NCBI GenBank assembly: GCA_002894685.1
Contig: NCRC01000022.1
Coordinates: 1-61,289, forward strand
Direction: 5' to 3'
Origin: Salinivenus lutea
Lineage (GTDB): Bacteria; Bacteroidota; Rhodothermia; Rhodothermales; Salinibacteraceae
Length of the DNA: 61,289 nucleotides
Under the pieces are notes generated by a model that had not been told where the DNA came from, did no database searches, and saw only the letters and a list, made by a program, of their open reading frames with translations. Made by a program: the position numbers and the translations under genes. Position 1 is the stretch's first letter. Each line of letters starts with the position of its first letter. Positions 8,935-17,862 of the stretch are shown here, piece by piece.

Positions 8935-9090
8935 CTACACGGTGCGATCGTTTCCCACATAGACGAGGGCGATGAGCAGCACCGCCGGCACGACGATCGC
9001 GGCAATGGTCATCCACTCCAGCCCGATTCCGGCCGGGGCGTCCGACGCGAAGGGCGCGCGTTGGGCAAGCGTGGCAAGCAGTCCAGTCAT
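8935..9090 (-). CDS. Small single-pass membrane protein (51 aa)
   Basis: An ATG at 9090 opens a 51-codon frame ending with TAG at 8935-8937. The product begins MTGLLATLAQRAPFA and holds one strong hydrophobic helix (MTIAAIVVPAVLLIALVYVG, residues 27-46), ending NDRTV. It sits between the TPR gene's terminator and the UDP-sugar dehydrogenase, just 48 bp past the latter's stop and on the same strand. The composition (clean helix, balanced flanks) is convincing, but there is no visible ribosome-binding site and no recognised family. Confidence 0.55.
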   Translation of the reverse strand: MTGLLATLAQRAPFASDAPAGIGLEWMTIAAIVVPAVLLIALVYVGNDRTV

Positions 9091-9138
9091 GAGAACAAAA
9101 GATCTGAAGGAAAAAGAAAACGCCAGTGAAGGGTCACA

Positions 9139-10572
9139 TTACGAGCTGCCCAGCAGGGTGATTTTCTCCCGCAGGTCGGGGTCCGTCACCGCCTCCAACG
9201 CATTGCGCGTATCGACGATGCTCCGTGCGTGTTCGGCGATGAAGTGCGCATCGAACGCATCGTGATCCGTCACGATTACAACCGCGTCGTGCTGCCGGAG
9301 CGCCTCGGGGGTCAGGTCGACGGAGGGCACGTCCACCGCCGCGTCCCCGTCCCTCCCGGGCGCCTGAAAGGCCTCCACGTGCGGGTCGTGGTACCGCACC
9401 GTTGCGACCCCCTTCTCGCGAAGCAACCGGATGATGGTGGCGGCCGGGGCGTGGCGCGTATCGTCCACGTTGCGCTTGAACGCCACGCCGAGCACGAGCA
9501 CCTCGGCCTCGGGCAGCGCCACCGGGCGGCGCGCAATCGCCTCCACCACGGACCTGACCACATAGAACGGCATCTGCTCGTTGATCCGGGCCGAGAGCGT
9601 GATGAAGCTCGTCTCGAAGTCGTGCTTCCGCGCCAGCCACGACAGGTAGTGCGGGTCGATGGGGATGCAGTGCCCCCCGAGCCCCGGCCCGGGATAGAAC
9701 GGCATGTACCCGAACGGCTTGGTCGCGGCGGCCTGGACCACCTCCCACATCGACACGTCGCCGATGCGGTCGCAGAGCTGCGCCAGCTCGTTGACCAGGG
9801 CGATGTTGACCGAGCGGAAGATGTTCTCCAGGAGCTTCTCCATCTCGGCCACCTTCGGGTTGGAGACGGCGTGCACCTCGTTCACAATCGCCTCCAGGGC
9901 CCGCACGGCCACCTGCGTGCCCGCTTCTGTGACCCCGCCGACCACGACCGGCGTGTTGGCGGTGGTGTACTCCTCGTTGCCCGGATCGATGCGCTCGGGA
10001 CTGTGGGCGAGGAAATAGTCCTCTCCCAGCTCGAGGCCCTGCGCCTCCGCCGCCTCGGCCAGAATGGGCTGCACCACCTCTTCCGTCGTACTGGGGTACG
10101 TCGTGCTTTTCAGCACAATCAACTGGCCCGGACGGAGCGACTCCGCAATCGATTCGGCGGCGCTCTGGATGTACGAGGTGTCGGGCTCATTCGTCTCCGT
10201 GACGGGCGTCGGCACGCACACGAAAAAGACGTCGACCGCCGCGGCCTGATCAAAGTCCATGGCGCCCTCCAGTCGCTGGGCGTCCACCAGACGCCGGACG
10301 GTGTCATCCTCCAGGTCGTCGAGATAGTTCTCCCCCGCATTCAACTGCCCGACGCGGTCCGCGTCCAGGTCAATGCCGAGCGTCTCGAACCCCTGATCGG
10401 CAAACTCGACGGCGAGGGGGAGCCCGACGTACCCCAGCCCCACCACCCCAATCGTGGCGCGGCCCGTGTCGAGCCGCTCCACCAGCTGCGCGGCGGCGGA
10501 CGGAAGGGACGCAGCGGCCACGGATCCATTCTCGGCGTACGGCACGGGGGTCGAGCGAGAGGAATCAGGCAT
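9139..10572 (-). CDS. wbpA: UDP-N-acetylglucosamine 6-dehydrogenase (WbpA/WecC family)
   Basis: This 477-residue nucleotide-sugar dehydrogenase oxidises the C6 of a UDP-HexNAc to the uronic acid with 2 NAD+. The N-terminal Rossmann motif is GLGYVG at residues 45-50. The catalytic cysteine is C302 in GGHCIPIDP. AHSPERIDPGN (189-199) and GVAFKRNVDDTRHAP are typical of the WbpA/TviB branch rather than of UDP-glucose dehydrogenase Ugd. There is a 40-residue N-terminal extension before the fold. It is the last gene of locus A in the direction of transcription, 68 bp after the WecA-like fusion. Exact substrate (GlcNAc or GalNAc) is not decided by sequence. Confidence 0.88.
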   Translation of the reverse strand: MPDSSRSTPVPYAENGSVAAASLPSAAAQLVERLDTGRATIGVVGLGYVGLPLAVEFADQGFETLGIDLDADRVGQLNAGENYLDDLEDDTVRRLVDAQRLEGAMDFDQAAAVDVFFVCVPTPVTETNEPDTSYIQSAAESIAESLRPGQLIVLKSTTYPSTTEEVVQPILAEAAEAQGLELGEDYFLAHSPERIDPGNEEYTTANTPVVVGGVTEAGTQVAVRALEAIVNEVHAVSNPKVAEMEKLLENIFRSVNIALVNELAQLCDRIGDVSMWEVVQAAATKPFGYMPFYPGPGLGGHCIPIDPHYLSWLARKHDFETSFITLSARINEQMPFYVVRSVVEAIARRPVALPEAEVLVLGVAFKRNVDDTRHAPAATIIRLLREKGVATVRYHDPHVEAFQAPGRDGDAAVDVPSVDLTPEALRQHDAVVIVTDHDAFDAHFIAEHARSIVDTRNALEAVTDPDLREKITLLGSS

Positions 10573-10640
10573 ACAGAGAGGCTGAATGAAGAGAAAGCTA
10601 GTCAGAACACTCGCAATCCGATCTCTCCCCTACAAAGGGG

Positions 10641-12494
10641 TTACACCTGGTGGGGCACCTCGTCGGCCGACGCCATCGACTCAAACGTTACGCTGAGCGA
10701 CGTACAGCGCACGTCCGCCTCTGCGCACCGGGCCTGGAGGGCCTGCTGTTGACGGTCCGACAGGGACGGAACGGTTACCACCACCTCGTCCACGTCGTGT
10801 ACCCGACAGGCCCGCACCAGATCCTCTGCGGTCCCCACCACCGGCAGTCCCTGCATCGACTGCCCCTGTTTCAGCGGGTCCTCGTCGACGAACCCAACGG
10901 GGGTACGTGCGAGCGCCGGGTTCTGACGCAGCATGCGCAACACCAGCATGCCGGCGTCGCCGGCCCCGTAGAGGAGCACGCGCCGGCCCGGCGACCGGTG
11001 CGACGCCAGATACTGCCGCAGCCCCCGAAACCCGAAGCGGATGCCCGCCACCGCGCCCGTCACCACCATCCAGTCGATGAACAGAATGGACGACGACAGC
11101 GCCCCGGGGCCGTGCAGCCCCGCAATCACGCCCGCCGTCGGGATCATCGCCAGTGCCGTCGCCCCGACCGTTCGCACGAGTTCGGGCGTGCCGGCGTGTC
11201 GCCAGATGCCACGGTACAGGCCCAGCAGCGCAAAGACCACCACCTGCGCCGCGACGACCAGGGGGAGGGCCCCAAAGAGCTCCGCCTCGTGGTGAGGGGA
11301 GAGCGCCCCGCCGAACCGCAAGTGATACGCAAGCACCAGCGACGCCCCCGCCACAATCGAATCGGCCAGAATGCCCAGCACGGCCTTCCAGCGCGTGCCA
11401 AACAGGGCGTGCACCACGCGCATGGGCCGCGGCGTGCGGACCGGCGCCCCGTCCCCGCTCGCCTCTCCTCGCTGGTACACGTTCGCCCGGGCCAGGTGGA
11501 GCCCCACGACGGCCAGCCCCGCCCCCACGAGCGCAAAGAGCGCGTAGAACAGCGTGACGTCGACGAACAGAAGCAGCAGGGCCAGGGCCCCCGACGCGAG
11601 GCTGAGCCCGTAGAGAAGCAGCACCGCGTGGGTTTCGGACAGCCCGAGTCGCACGAGGCGGTGCGACGTATGGTCGCGCCCGCCCTCCGACACCGGCCGT
11701 CCCGCCCAGCTGCGCACGGCCGTCACGAGGGTCGTGTCGAGGATGGGGATGGCGAGCACGGCCAGTGGCACGAACGCAACGGCGAGGGGCCGACCGGTTC
11801 CCCCGCCCCCATTCCCCTGCACAATGAGCCCCAGGGCCGCCACGAGAAATCCGAGGAAGAGACTCCCGCAGTCCCCCATAAAGATCCGGGCCGGCTTGAA
11901 GTTGAACCACAAAAACCCGAGCGCGGCGCCCGCCACCGCACTTCCCAGAACGACAACCCCGGGTTGTCCCGTCAGCCCGCCGAAGACGGCAAGGACCGCG
12001 GCCGCGAGCCCCGCCACCCCCGCCGCCAGCCCGTCCATGTTGTCCAGGAGATTGACCGCATTCGTAATGCCCACCACCCACAGCAGGGTGAGGGGCAGCG
12101 ACAGCCACAGCGGCCACCCGGCGCCAAAGGCATACCCTAGAGAGATCAGCCCCCCCGTCGCGACCACCTGGACGGTCAGCTTCGTCACGGGGCCCACCCG
12201 CCAGTGATCATCCACGAGGCCCACGCCAAACATCAGGAGGCCGCCCCCCCACACCACCTGGAACTCCATCGGGGGACGACTCAGAACCACGCCGAGGGTT
12301 GCCGCCGCCACGATCGCGATGCCCCCCATCAGTGCGGTGGGCTCGCCATGCCACCGGTCGTTCTTCGGGTACGCCACCCAGTCGTACCGACGAGCGGCCC
12401 GGATGACGAGAGGCGTTGCGGCCAGCACCCCAAGCACCGCCGGGAGCCCCGCCTGCGCCATCGTCCAAAGCATCGTCGTGCCCAGAGAGTCCAT
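10641..12494 (-). CDS. WecA-like sugar-1-phosphate transferase fused to a CapD/PglF-like N-terminal half
   Basis: This 617-residue, two-part membrane protein starts with residues 1 to about 330, a polyprenyl-phosphate HexNAc-1-phosphate transferase of the MraY/WecA family. It carries multiple membrane helices and the motifs GLVDDHW, NAVNLLDNMDGLAAG, FMGDCGSLFLGF and DHTSHRLVRLGLS. This part should start a lipid-linked glycan. The second part (about 365-617) has four more membrane helices, then a nucleotide-binding Rossmann fold (RVLLYGAGDAGMLVLRML, GAGDAG at 510-515). This matches the N-terminal half of FlaA1/CapD/PglF 4,6-dehydratases and WbaP, but the protein ends there and has no SDR catalytic domain or bacterial sugar transferase domain. 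The second half is probably regulatory or vestigial. Confidence 0.88.
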   Translation of the reverse strand: MDSLGTTMLWTMAQAGLPAVLGVLAATPLVIRAARRYDWVAYPKNDRWHGEPTALMGGIAIVAAATLGVVLSRPPMEFQVVWGGGLLMFGVGLVDDHWRVGPVTKLTVQVVATGGLISLGYAFGAGWPLWLSLPLTLLWVVGITNAVNLLDNMDGLAAGVAGLAAAVLAVFGGLTGQPGVVVLGSAVAGAALGFLWFNFKPARIFMGDCGSLFLGFLVAALGLIVQGNGGGGTGRPLAVAFVPLAVLAIPILDTTLVTAVRSWAGRPVSEGGRDHTSHRLVRLGLSETHAVLLLYGLSLASGALALLLLFVDVTLFYALFALVGAGLAVVGLHLARANVYQRGEASGDGAPVRTPRPMRVVHALFGTRWKAVLGILADSIVAGASLVLAYHLRFGGALSPHHEAELFGALPLVVAAQVVVFALLGLYRGIWRHAGTPELVRTVGATALAMIPTAGVIAGLHGPGALSSSILFIDWMVVTGAVAGIRFGFRGLRQYLASHRSPGRRVLLYGAGDAGMLVLRMLRQNPALARTPVGFVDEDPLKQGQSMQGLPVVGTAEDLVRACRVHDVDEVVVTVPSLSDRQQQALQARCAEADVRCTSLSVTFESMASADEVPHQV

Positions 12495-12555
12495 GTGGGA
12501 TCCTCGCTATGTCCGTCGAAATGAACCAGAGGCCCGAACGCTCAGCGCACGCTCC

Positions 12556-13590
12556 TTACCCCTCCTCCGCAAATTGGGAGAAGGACGCGGGCGCCACCGA
12601 CGCCGAGCCATTGCGGCGTTCGGTTACGTCCGCAATGACATCCTGCAAAATGTCCGCCAACGTGTGTTTTGGGGCGAAGTCAATCAGGGACTGCAGCTTT
12701 GAAATGTCGGGCGTCCGACGCTGCATGTCCTCAAATCCGGGCCCGTATACCTCCTCGTACGGCGTATACGTAATGGACGCGTCGGACCCGGACAGGTCGC
12801 GCACCCGCTCGGCGAGTTCTTTGATCGAAATGGCGCGGGGCCGCCCCACGTTCACAACCTCGCCCTCGGCGTCCGGGGCATCGAGCAATTTTGTAACGGC
12901 CCGCACGGCATCCTGTACATGGAGGAAGCAGCGCGTCTGCGTGCCGTCGCCGTGCACCTCAATCGGCTCGTCCGCCAGCGCCCGCTCCACAAAGCTCGGG
13001 ATCACCATGCCGTACTGCCCCGACTGGCGCGGCCCCACCGTGTTGAAAAAGCGCACGCAGGTGACCGGCAGGTCGTGCTCGTCGTGGTACGCAAGGGCCA
13101 AAAACTCATCCATGGCCTTCGAACAGGCGTAGGCCCACCGGCGCTTGCTCGTCGGGCCCAGGGTCCAGTCCCCGTCCTCCCGCAGAGAATCGAGGTCCTC
13201 GTCTTTTTGCATGGCCTTGCCGTAGACTTCCGAGGTGGAAGCCAGCAGCACCTTCGTGTCATGCGCATGGGCGGCCTCCAGCACCGCCTCGGTGCCGCCG
13301 ACGTTCGTCTGGATCGTCTCCACGGGCCGGTCGAGGATACGCTTCACCCCCACGGCCGCCGCCAGGTGCACCACCCGATCGGCCGCCGCCACGGCCGCGC
13401 CCACGAGGTCCCGATCGAGCACGTCGCCCTCCGTGAAGGCAAACCGGTCGTGGTCCGCGAGGTGTGCAATGTTGTCGAGCCGCCCCGTCGACAGGTTGTC
13501 GAGGGCGTGGACGCGGTGGCCCTGCTCCAGAAGGCGGTCGGCCAGGTGACTTCCAATGAACCCGGCCCCGCCCGTGATAAGCGTGTGCAT
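12556..13590 (-). CDS. NAD-dependent sugar epimerase/dehydratase/decarboxylase (extended SDR)
   Basis: The protein is 344 residues. The ATG at 13590 is preferred because it places [20 protein letters not shown] at the N-terminus; the frame is open 42 bp further but that piece is unlike the family. [10 protein letters not shown] binds NAD; STSEVYG and the YACSK tetrad (Y..xK) are the catalytic site. RFFNTVGPRQ and the long PTSKRRWAYACSK block resemble UDP-glucuronate decarboxylases (UDP-xylose synthase, ArnA C-domain) and UDP-glucose 4-epimerases; I cannot separate them. It lies 61 bp upstream of the WecA-like fusion. Confidence 0.85.
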   Translation of the reverse strand: MHTLITGGAGFIGSHLADRLLEQGHRVHALDNLSTGRLDNIAHLADHDRFAFTEGDVLDRDLVGAAVAAADRVVHLAAAVGVKRILDRPVETIQTNVGGTEAVLEAAHAHDTKVLLASTSEVYGKAMQKDEDLDSLREDGDWTLGPTSKRRWAYACSKAMDEFLALAYHDEHDLPVTCVRFFNTVGPRQSGQYGMVIPSFVERALADEPIEVHGDGTQTRCFLHVQDAVRAVTKLLDAPDAEGEVVNVGRPRAISIKELAERVRDLSGSDASITYTPYEEVYGPGFEDMQRRTPDISKLQSLIDFAPKHTLADILQDVIADVTERRNGSASVAPASFSQFAEEG

Positions 13591-13951
13591 GTCCGTAGAA
13601 TCTGAGCAAACGACGTACGAAAAGCCTGACACTGCGGGCCCCGACGACAGACGTCCCCGTCCCCCTATGCCCCCAAGGAAGAAGCCGCCTGGCGGCTCCC
13701 GGTCGTAACACGCGACCCGAACTGCCCGCTACCGACCGCGGACGAAGACGATCATGAATAGAAGAAGAGTCCCCGCCCTGCACCGTTACTTCGCCCCGGG
13801 GTGCCCTTTGAACGACTCATAGGATAAACGAGAGCGACTGCTTTCGTTCGGTGAAAAGACGGTGGAGGCATTCCGTACAGCCACTCCCCTTGCCCAGAGA
13901 CACCACCGAAGGATGGTGCGGCCGCTCAGGCAAGACGGCTCTTGCTTTTCT
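13591..13951. other. Intergenic region inside locus A
   Basis: This is 361 bp between two SDR genes transcribed in the same direction. No frame with plausible protein composition was found on either strand. A short GC hairpin near 13683-13697 (AGCCG/CGGCT around 5 nt, TTCTTCC following on the minus strand) may end the upstream transcript, and a new promoter for the downstream three-gene tail (SDR, WecA fusion, dehydrogenase) would be expected here. Confidence 0.4.
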
Positions 13952-14935
13952 CTACACCTCCAGTACGGGCCGGTCGGCGTAGTAGTCTTTGACCCAGTCG
14001 GCAAACGTCTGAAGCCCTTCCTCAATCGGCGTGTCCGGCTCGTAGGTGAGGAGCTTGCGCGCCTTCGAAATGTCCGCGTAGGTCCGCTTCACGTCCCCCG
14101 GCTGCGTGGGCAATTGCTCGATCTCCGGGGTGACATCCATCGCCTCCGCAATCCCGGAAATGAGATCTTTGAGCTGCGTGGTTTCTGATCCGCCGAGGTT
14201 GATGATTTCGTACTCGGGGTCGTCAAGCCCTTTGGCCCGGCGCAGGCTGCGCACAATGCCGTCGACGATGTCGGCCACGTAGGTATAGTCGCGGCTCGAC
14301 GTGCCGTCGCCATACATCGTGATGGGCTGGTCCGTCAGCAGCTGGCGGGCAAACTTGTGAATCGCCAGGTCCGGGCGCTGGCGGGGGCCGTAGACGGTGA
14401 AGAAGCGCAGGCAGTGGACGGAGAGGTCATAGAGATGATGAAAGGTGTGGGCCAACAGTTCGCCGGACCGCTTCGTAGCAGCATACGGCGAAATGGGCTC
14501 CCGGACCGGGTCTTCCTCCGCAAAGGGGACCGTGTCGTTGTTGCCGTAGACGGACGAGGAGGAGCCGTAGATGAACGTGTCGATGCCCAGCTCCTGCGCG
14601 ACCTCGAGCATCGATTGCGTGCCCCCGACGTTCGTCTGTTCGTAGGCCATCGGGGCCTCGATGGACGGCCGCACGCCGCCCCGCGCTGCCAGATGTACGA
14701 TCGCATCGACGTCCCAGGCGTGGAGAGCCTGCAGGATCGTGTCCGTGTTGCAGATGTCCGTTTCGATCAGCGTAAAGGAGTGGACCGGAAGGTCCTCAAT
14801 GCCTTCTTCTTTGATCGCGCGGGAGTAGAACGGATCGAAGTTGTCGATGGCCGTGACGCGGTGGCCGTCGCGAAGGAGACGGCGACAAAGGTGCCCGCCG
14901 ATGAATCCCGCCCCGCCGGTGACGCAGATGTGCAT
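13952..14935 (-). CDS. UDP-glucuronate 4-epimerase-like SDR
   Basis: This 327-residue cytoplasmic extended SDR carries the NAD motif [11 protein letters not shown] (6-16), [42 protein letters not shown] (the YxxxK pair) and [18 protein letters not shown]. These match UDP-glucuronate/UDP-GalA 4-epimerases (CapI/GAE group), which interconvert UDP-GlcA and UDP-GalA and so supply uronic acids for the polymer. It lies 60 bp beyond the formyltransferase gene. A dTDP-glucose 4,6-dehydratase is less likely because the sequence before the active site differs. Confidence 0.85.
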   Translation of the reverse strand: MHICVTGGAGFIGGHLCRRLLRDGHRVTAIDNFDPFYSRAIKEEGIEDLPVHSFTLIETDICNTDTILQALHAWDVDAIVHLAARGGVRPSIEAPMAYEQTNVGGTQSMLEVAQELGIDTFIYGSSSSVYGNNDTVPFAEEDPVREPISPYAATKRSGELLAHTFHHLYDLSVHCLRFFTVYGPRQRPDLAIHKFARQLLTDQPITMYGDGTSSRDYTYVADIVDGIVRSLRRAKGLDDPEYEIINLGGSETTQLKDLISGIAEAMDVTPEIEQLPTQPGDVKRTYADISKARKLLTYEPDTPIEEGLQTFADWVKDYYADRPVLEV

Positions 14936-14995
14936 TGATCAACTACCGGATCTCTTCTGATTCAGTACATCAAGCAATCCAGGGCGGAGGCATAC

Positions 14996-15775
14996 TTATC
15001 GGATTCGACGTCCCCGATCGCGAAACCGATCGATTGCGTCCTGCGGCGGAAAGGAGAAGTACGTCGCCTCCTCCTCCGAATTCTCTGTCGTCCTGACCCT
15101 CCCGGATTCAATCTGCTGGACCGCCTCCGCCAGGGCCGATGCCCCGAACTGAACCTTCGACCGCAGCACCAGCGAGTGGAGCGTATCGCCAGGACGAATC
15201 GGAACCTCTTTCTGTATGATGATCGGTCCGTCGTCCAGCTCCTCATTCATGTAATGCACTGTCACGCCCGTTTTTTCCTCTCCGTTTGCCAACACCCAGA
15301 AGCTTGGCAGCTTGCCGCGATACTTTGGCAGCAGCGCCCCATGAATATTGATGACGCCTTTGGGCGGGCAGTGTAACAGATCCTCGCGGACGATCTGCGG
15401 ACACGCGATGGAGACGACGAGGTCGACGTTCTGCTCGCACAAGAAATTGAGAAAGGCAGCGTCATTGACGTTCTCCGGCGTGTGCTCTGGTATGTTATGT
15501 GACCGGAGTGCGCCCCGAACAGAATAGACTCCGTTAAGCCCAACAACTCGATCGAGTAGATCCAGACCTTTGTGCCGCGCAAAGTCTAACCCATTGAGCA
15601 CCGTTCCCCGAACGCCCATCAGACGGAGGTAGTCAGGCACATTGCCCAGTGCGATCTCGCCTTTAAGGACCGCAGCCCCCACGACCCGCGCTGAATTGGG
15701 CTTTTCCTGCATAAAACGGTCCAGCAGCTTCGGAATGTAGAACGCATCCGGCTGGGTGAGAAGAAAGAGGTTCAT
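14996..15775 (-). CDS. Formyltransferase-family protein (sugar N-formyltransferase or Fmt-like)
   Basis: The protein is 259 residues. It has the formyl-transferase core: NIHGALLPKYRGKLPSFW (the N..H and LLPxYRG motifs) followed by TGVTVHYMNEELDDGPII, whose Asp is the third catalytic residue. The N-terminus (MNLFLLTQPDAFYIPKLLDR) differs from Met-tRNA formyltransferase and there is no C-terminal tRNA-binding domain, so a small-molecule amino sugar is the likelier acceptor, with 10-formyl-THF as donor. Its start overlaps the stop of the deacetylase gene by 4 bp (ATGA type), a strong sign of translational coupling. Confidence 0.85.
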   Translation of the reverse strand: MNLFLLTQPDAFYIPKLLDRFMQEKPNSARVVGAAVLKGEIALGNVPDYLRLMGVRGTVLNGLDFARHKGLDLLDRVVGLNGVYSVRGALRSHNIPEHTPENVNDAAFLNFLCEQNVDLVVSIACPQIVREDLLHCPPKGVINIHGALLPKYRGKLPSFWVLANGEEKTGVTVHYMNEELDDGPIIIQKEVPIRPGDTLHSLVLRSKVQFGASALAEAVQQIESGRVRTTENSEEEATYFSFPPQDAIDRFRDRGRRIR

Positions 15776-16620
15776 TCAGTCAGCTTCTCCAGTTCATCTG
15801 CAAACACGTCACGGTACGACCGAAAGGTGAAGTCCTGAAACAGCCGCTCCAGCTTCGGCAGGGTCGACTCGAGATTCCAGTAGTGCGTGGCACTCACCCG
15901 AAACGGCAGATCAATCTTCGGATGCTCCGGGTCCACCTCCCAGGGATGCACGTAGACGCTGATGTGCTCGCCGCGCTCTTCAATTTTGCGGAGGAACCAC
16001 CGCTGGAGTCGATACGGATAAATCCGCAGGTAGGCCCCACCGCCACAGGGCACGTTGGCGTCGGGAAGGGGATCGGGAAGCGGATACGTCGCCACGGGCA
16101 CCTCCAGCATCTCCGCGCCGTCCTCCGATTCTATCACGGACGGCTGACGGTCAGCATTCGGAATGCCGTACCGGTAGTTGAACACCGGATGGATGCTGGA
16201 ATCGTAGAGAATACCCTCGTCTCGCAAGATGTCCAAGGCCCAGAGGGACTCCTCCGTAATGGTAAAATAGGGGGCCCGGTGACCACGGACCTTTTCGCCC
16301 GTCACTTCCTGAATCAGATCGATGGAATGGCGAAGCTCTCGGCGAAAGCGCTCCGGAGATAGGTCGTAGACCTTTTCGTGCGAGTAGCCGTGCGTGGCAA
16401 TTTCATGGCCTGCCTCGTGGATTCGTTGAACCACATCCGGGTGCTCTTCGGCAACCTTTCCGAGCACAAAACAGGTGGCCGTCACGTCGTATCGGGCCAT
16501 GAGGTCGAGCAGTTCCTCCATGCTTGCCTCGACGCGTCGTTCGAAGCCCTCCCATTGGTCCATGGGAATTTCGATGCCCTGGTACCAATCTTCAACATCG
16601 ATGGAGAAAACATGCGGCAC
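15772..16620 (-). CDS. Polysaccharide deacetylase, DUF3473 (PEP-CTERM EPS-locus) type
   Basis: This 282-residue NodB-fold metal-dependent deacetylase has motif 1 FSIDVEDW (5-12), motif 2 HGYSHEKVYDL with the metal histidines, motif 3 RGHRAPYFTI, and a C-terminal GGGAYLRIYPYRLQRWF then HPWEVDPEHPK, diagnostic of the DUF3473 subgroup found in exopolysaccharide loci of exosortase-bearing bacteria. No exosortase is in the window. There is no signal peptide, so it acts in the cytoplasm on a nucleotide- or lipid-linked sugar. The start codon is GTG at 16620; no ATG is suitable. It is translationally coupled to the formyltransferase. Confidence 0.9.
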   Translation of the reverse strand: MPHVFSIDVEDWYQGIEIPMDQWEGFERRVEASMEELLDLMARYDVTATCFVLGKVAEEHPDVVQRIHEAGHEIATHGYSHEKVYDLSPERFRRELRHSIDLIQEVTGEKVRGHRAPYFTITEESLWALDILRDEGILYDSSIHPVFNYRYGIPNADRQPSVIESEDGAEMLEVPVATYPLPDPLPDANVPCGGGAYLRIYPYRLQRWFLRKIEERGEHISVYVHPWEVDPEHPKIDLPFRVSATHYWNLESTLPKLERLFQDFTFRSYRDVFADELEKLTE

Positions 16621-16668
16621 AACTACTTCAAATGTATGCGTTATCTGTAATCTACGAGACGTTGACCC

Positions 16669-17814
16669 TCATCGGATCGGCGGCTCTCGAAGTACCTCAT
16701 CATAAAGATCTGCGTACTGACCTACCACGTAATCTCTCTCAAATTCTTGAGCTCGTTCTTGAGCAGCTGCGCTGAACTCCGCACGCAATTCTTGATCAGC
16801 GAGTAGTGTCTGTACAGCATCCGTCAAGGCCTCAACATCATCCGGTGGCACGGTCAACCCGGTTTCCCCATCGCGGCTGACACTCGAAACTCCGGTATCG
16901 AGCGATGTATTGACGATGGGAACACCGTACATCATCGCTTCGACCTGTACGATTCCGAAAGCCTCACTAGACGAAACAGATGGCAGGACGAAGAGATCAG
17001 CGATACTGTAGTAGATCGGTAGATTATCTTCGGGGACAAATCCTGGAAAGCGCACTCGGTCGGCAATGCCCAACCTACTCGTCAGTTCTTGTAGTGCCTC
17101 TTGCTCCGGTCCCTTGCCGACGACAATGAGAATAGCATCTTCGATATCCGCCATTGCTCGAAGCAGCACGTCGACGCCCTTATAATAGACCAGCCGCCCC
17201 ACAAAGAGAATTACTTTCTTATCACCGGCTTCGATCTTCTGCCGTAGGTGGGTTCGCTCCCTTTCGCTGACAACTCGCTTCTGAACATCTGCTGCTGGTG
17301 GAATAACCTCACACCGTTCGCGATTGCGACGTAAAAACGGCACGGCGCTGATCATGTCCTCCGACGTCGTGACAACGCGATGCGCGTTCTCGACGAAGCT
17401 AGACAGTGCAGACTGGTATATAGGGTCAAGCATTGTCCACTTCGTTTGTGTGGGTACCGAGTGGAGGGTAACAACGAGACATGCATCGTAGTGCAGCCAA
17501 GGATCGAGGAGCTCGACAAGTGGAAACGGCGTGTGGATATGAACAATATCCGCCTCTTGCACCTCACGTACATACGCAGCCGGAAACGTTGGTGCAATAG
17601 GTGTGCTGAACAAAGAACCTACCGCCGGAATGCGCTCCACAGGAACACCGCCTACACAATCAGACCGATGGCCAATACTTGCCTCGTGGTTACAGGCCAG
17701 CACCCGAAAATTTCGTTCAGACCTGGTTTTCAGCCCATCAACAATCTGCTGGACGACGGTTTCGATACCCCCCTTGTAGGGAAGGTACCACTTACTGACT
17801 TGTAGAATATCCAC
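16669..17814 (-). CDS. Glycosyltransferase family 4
   Basis: The protein is 381 residues from GTG at 17814, which gives the family-like N-terminus DILQVSKWYLPYKGGIETVV. An ATG at 17841 would add nine untypical residues. It shows the GT-B fold: N-terminal YKGGIE loop for the acceptor side, VILFVGRLVYYKGVDVLLRA at the domain boundary, and the retaining EX7E element near SSSEAFGIVQVEAMMYGVPI. It should transfer one sugar from a nucleotide donor to a lipid-linked intermediate at the inner membrane. It starts 48 bp from the GT4 gene at 17863-18906. Confidence 0.9.
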   Translation of the reverse strand: MDILQVSKWYLPYKGGIETVVQQIVDGLKTRSERNFRVLACNHEASIGHRSDCVGGVPVERIPAVGSLFSTPIAPTFPAAYVREVQEADIVHIHTPFPLVELLDPWLHYDACLVVTLHSVPTQTKWTMLDPIYQSALSSFVENAHRVVTTSEDMISAVPFLRRNRERCEVIPPAADVQKRVVSERERTHLRQKIEAGDKKVILFVGRLVYYKGVDVLLRAMADIEDAILIVVGKGPEQEALQELTSRLGIADRVRFPGFVPEDNLPIYYSIADLFVLPSVSSSEAFGIVQVEAMMYGVPIVNTSLDTGVSSVSRDGETGLTVPPDDVEALTDAVQTLLADQELRAEFSAAAQERAQEFERDYVVGQYADLYDEVLREPPIR

Positions 17815-17862
17815 TGAACAGGTAAAATAATAAAGATTCAATGTCTTCGGTTCGACGACGTG

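Noticed and set aside
10627-10640. Terminator after the WecA-like fusion (CCCCT-ACAA-AGGGG)
   Set aside because: Only a 5-bp stem directly at the stop codon and no U-run; too weak to call, and the dehydrogenase gene follows closely.
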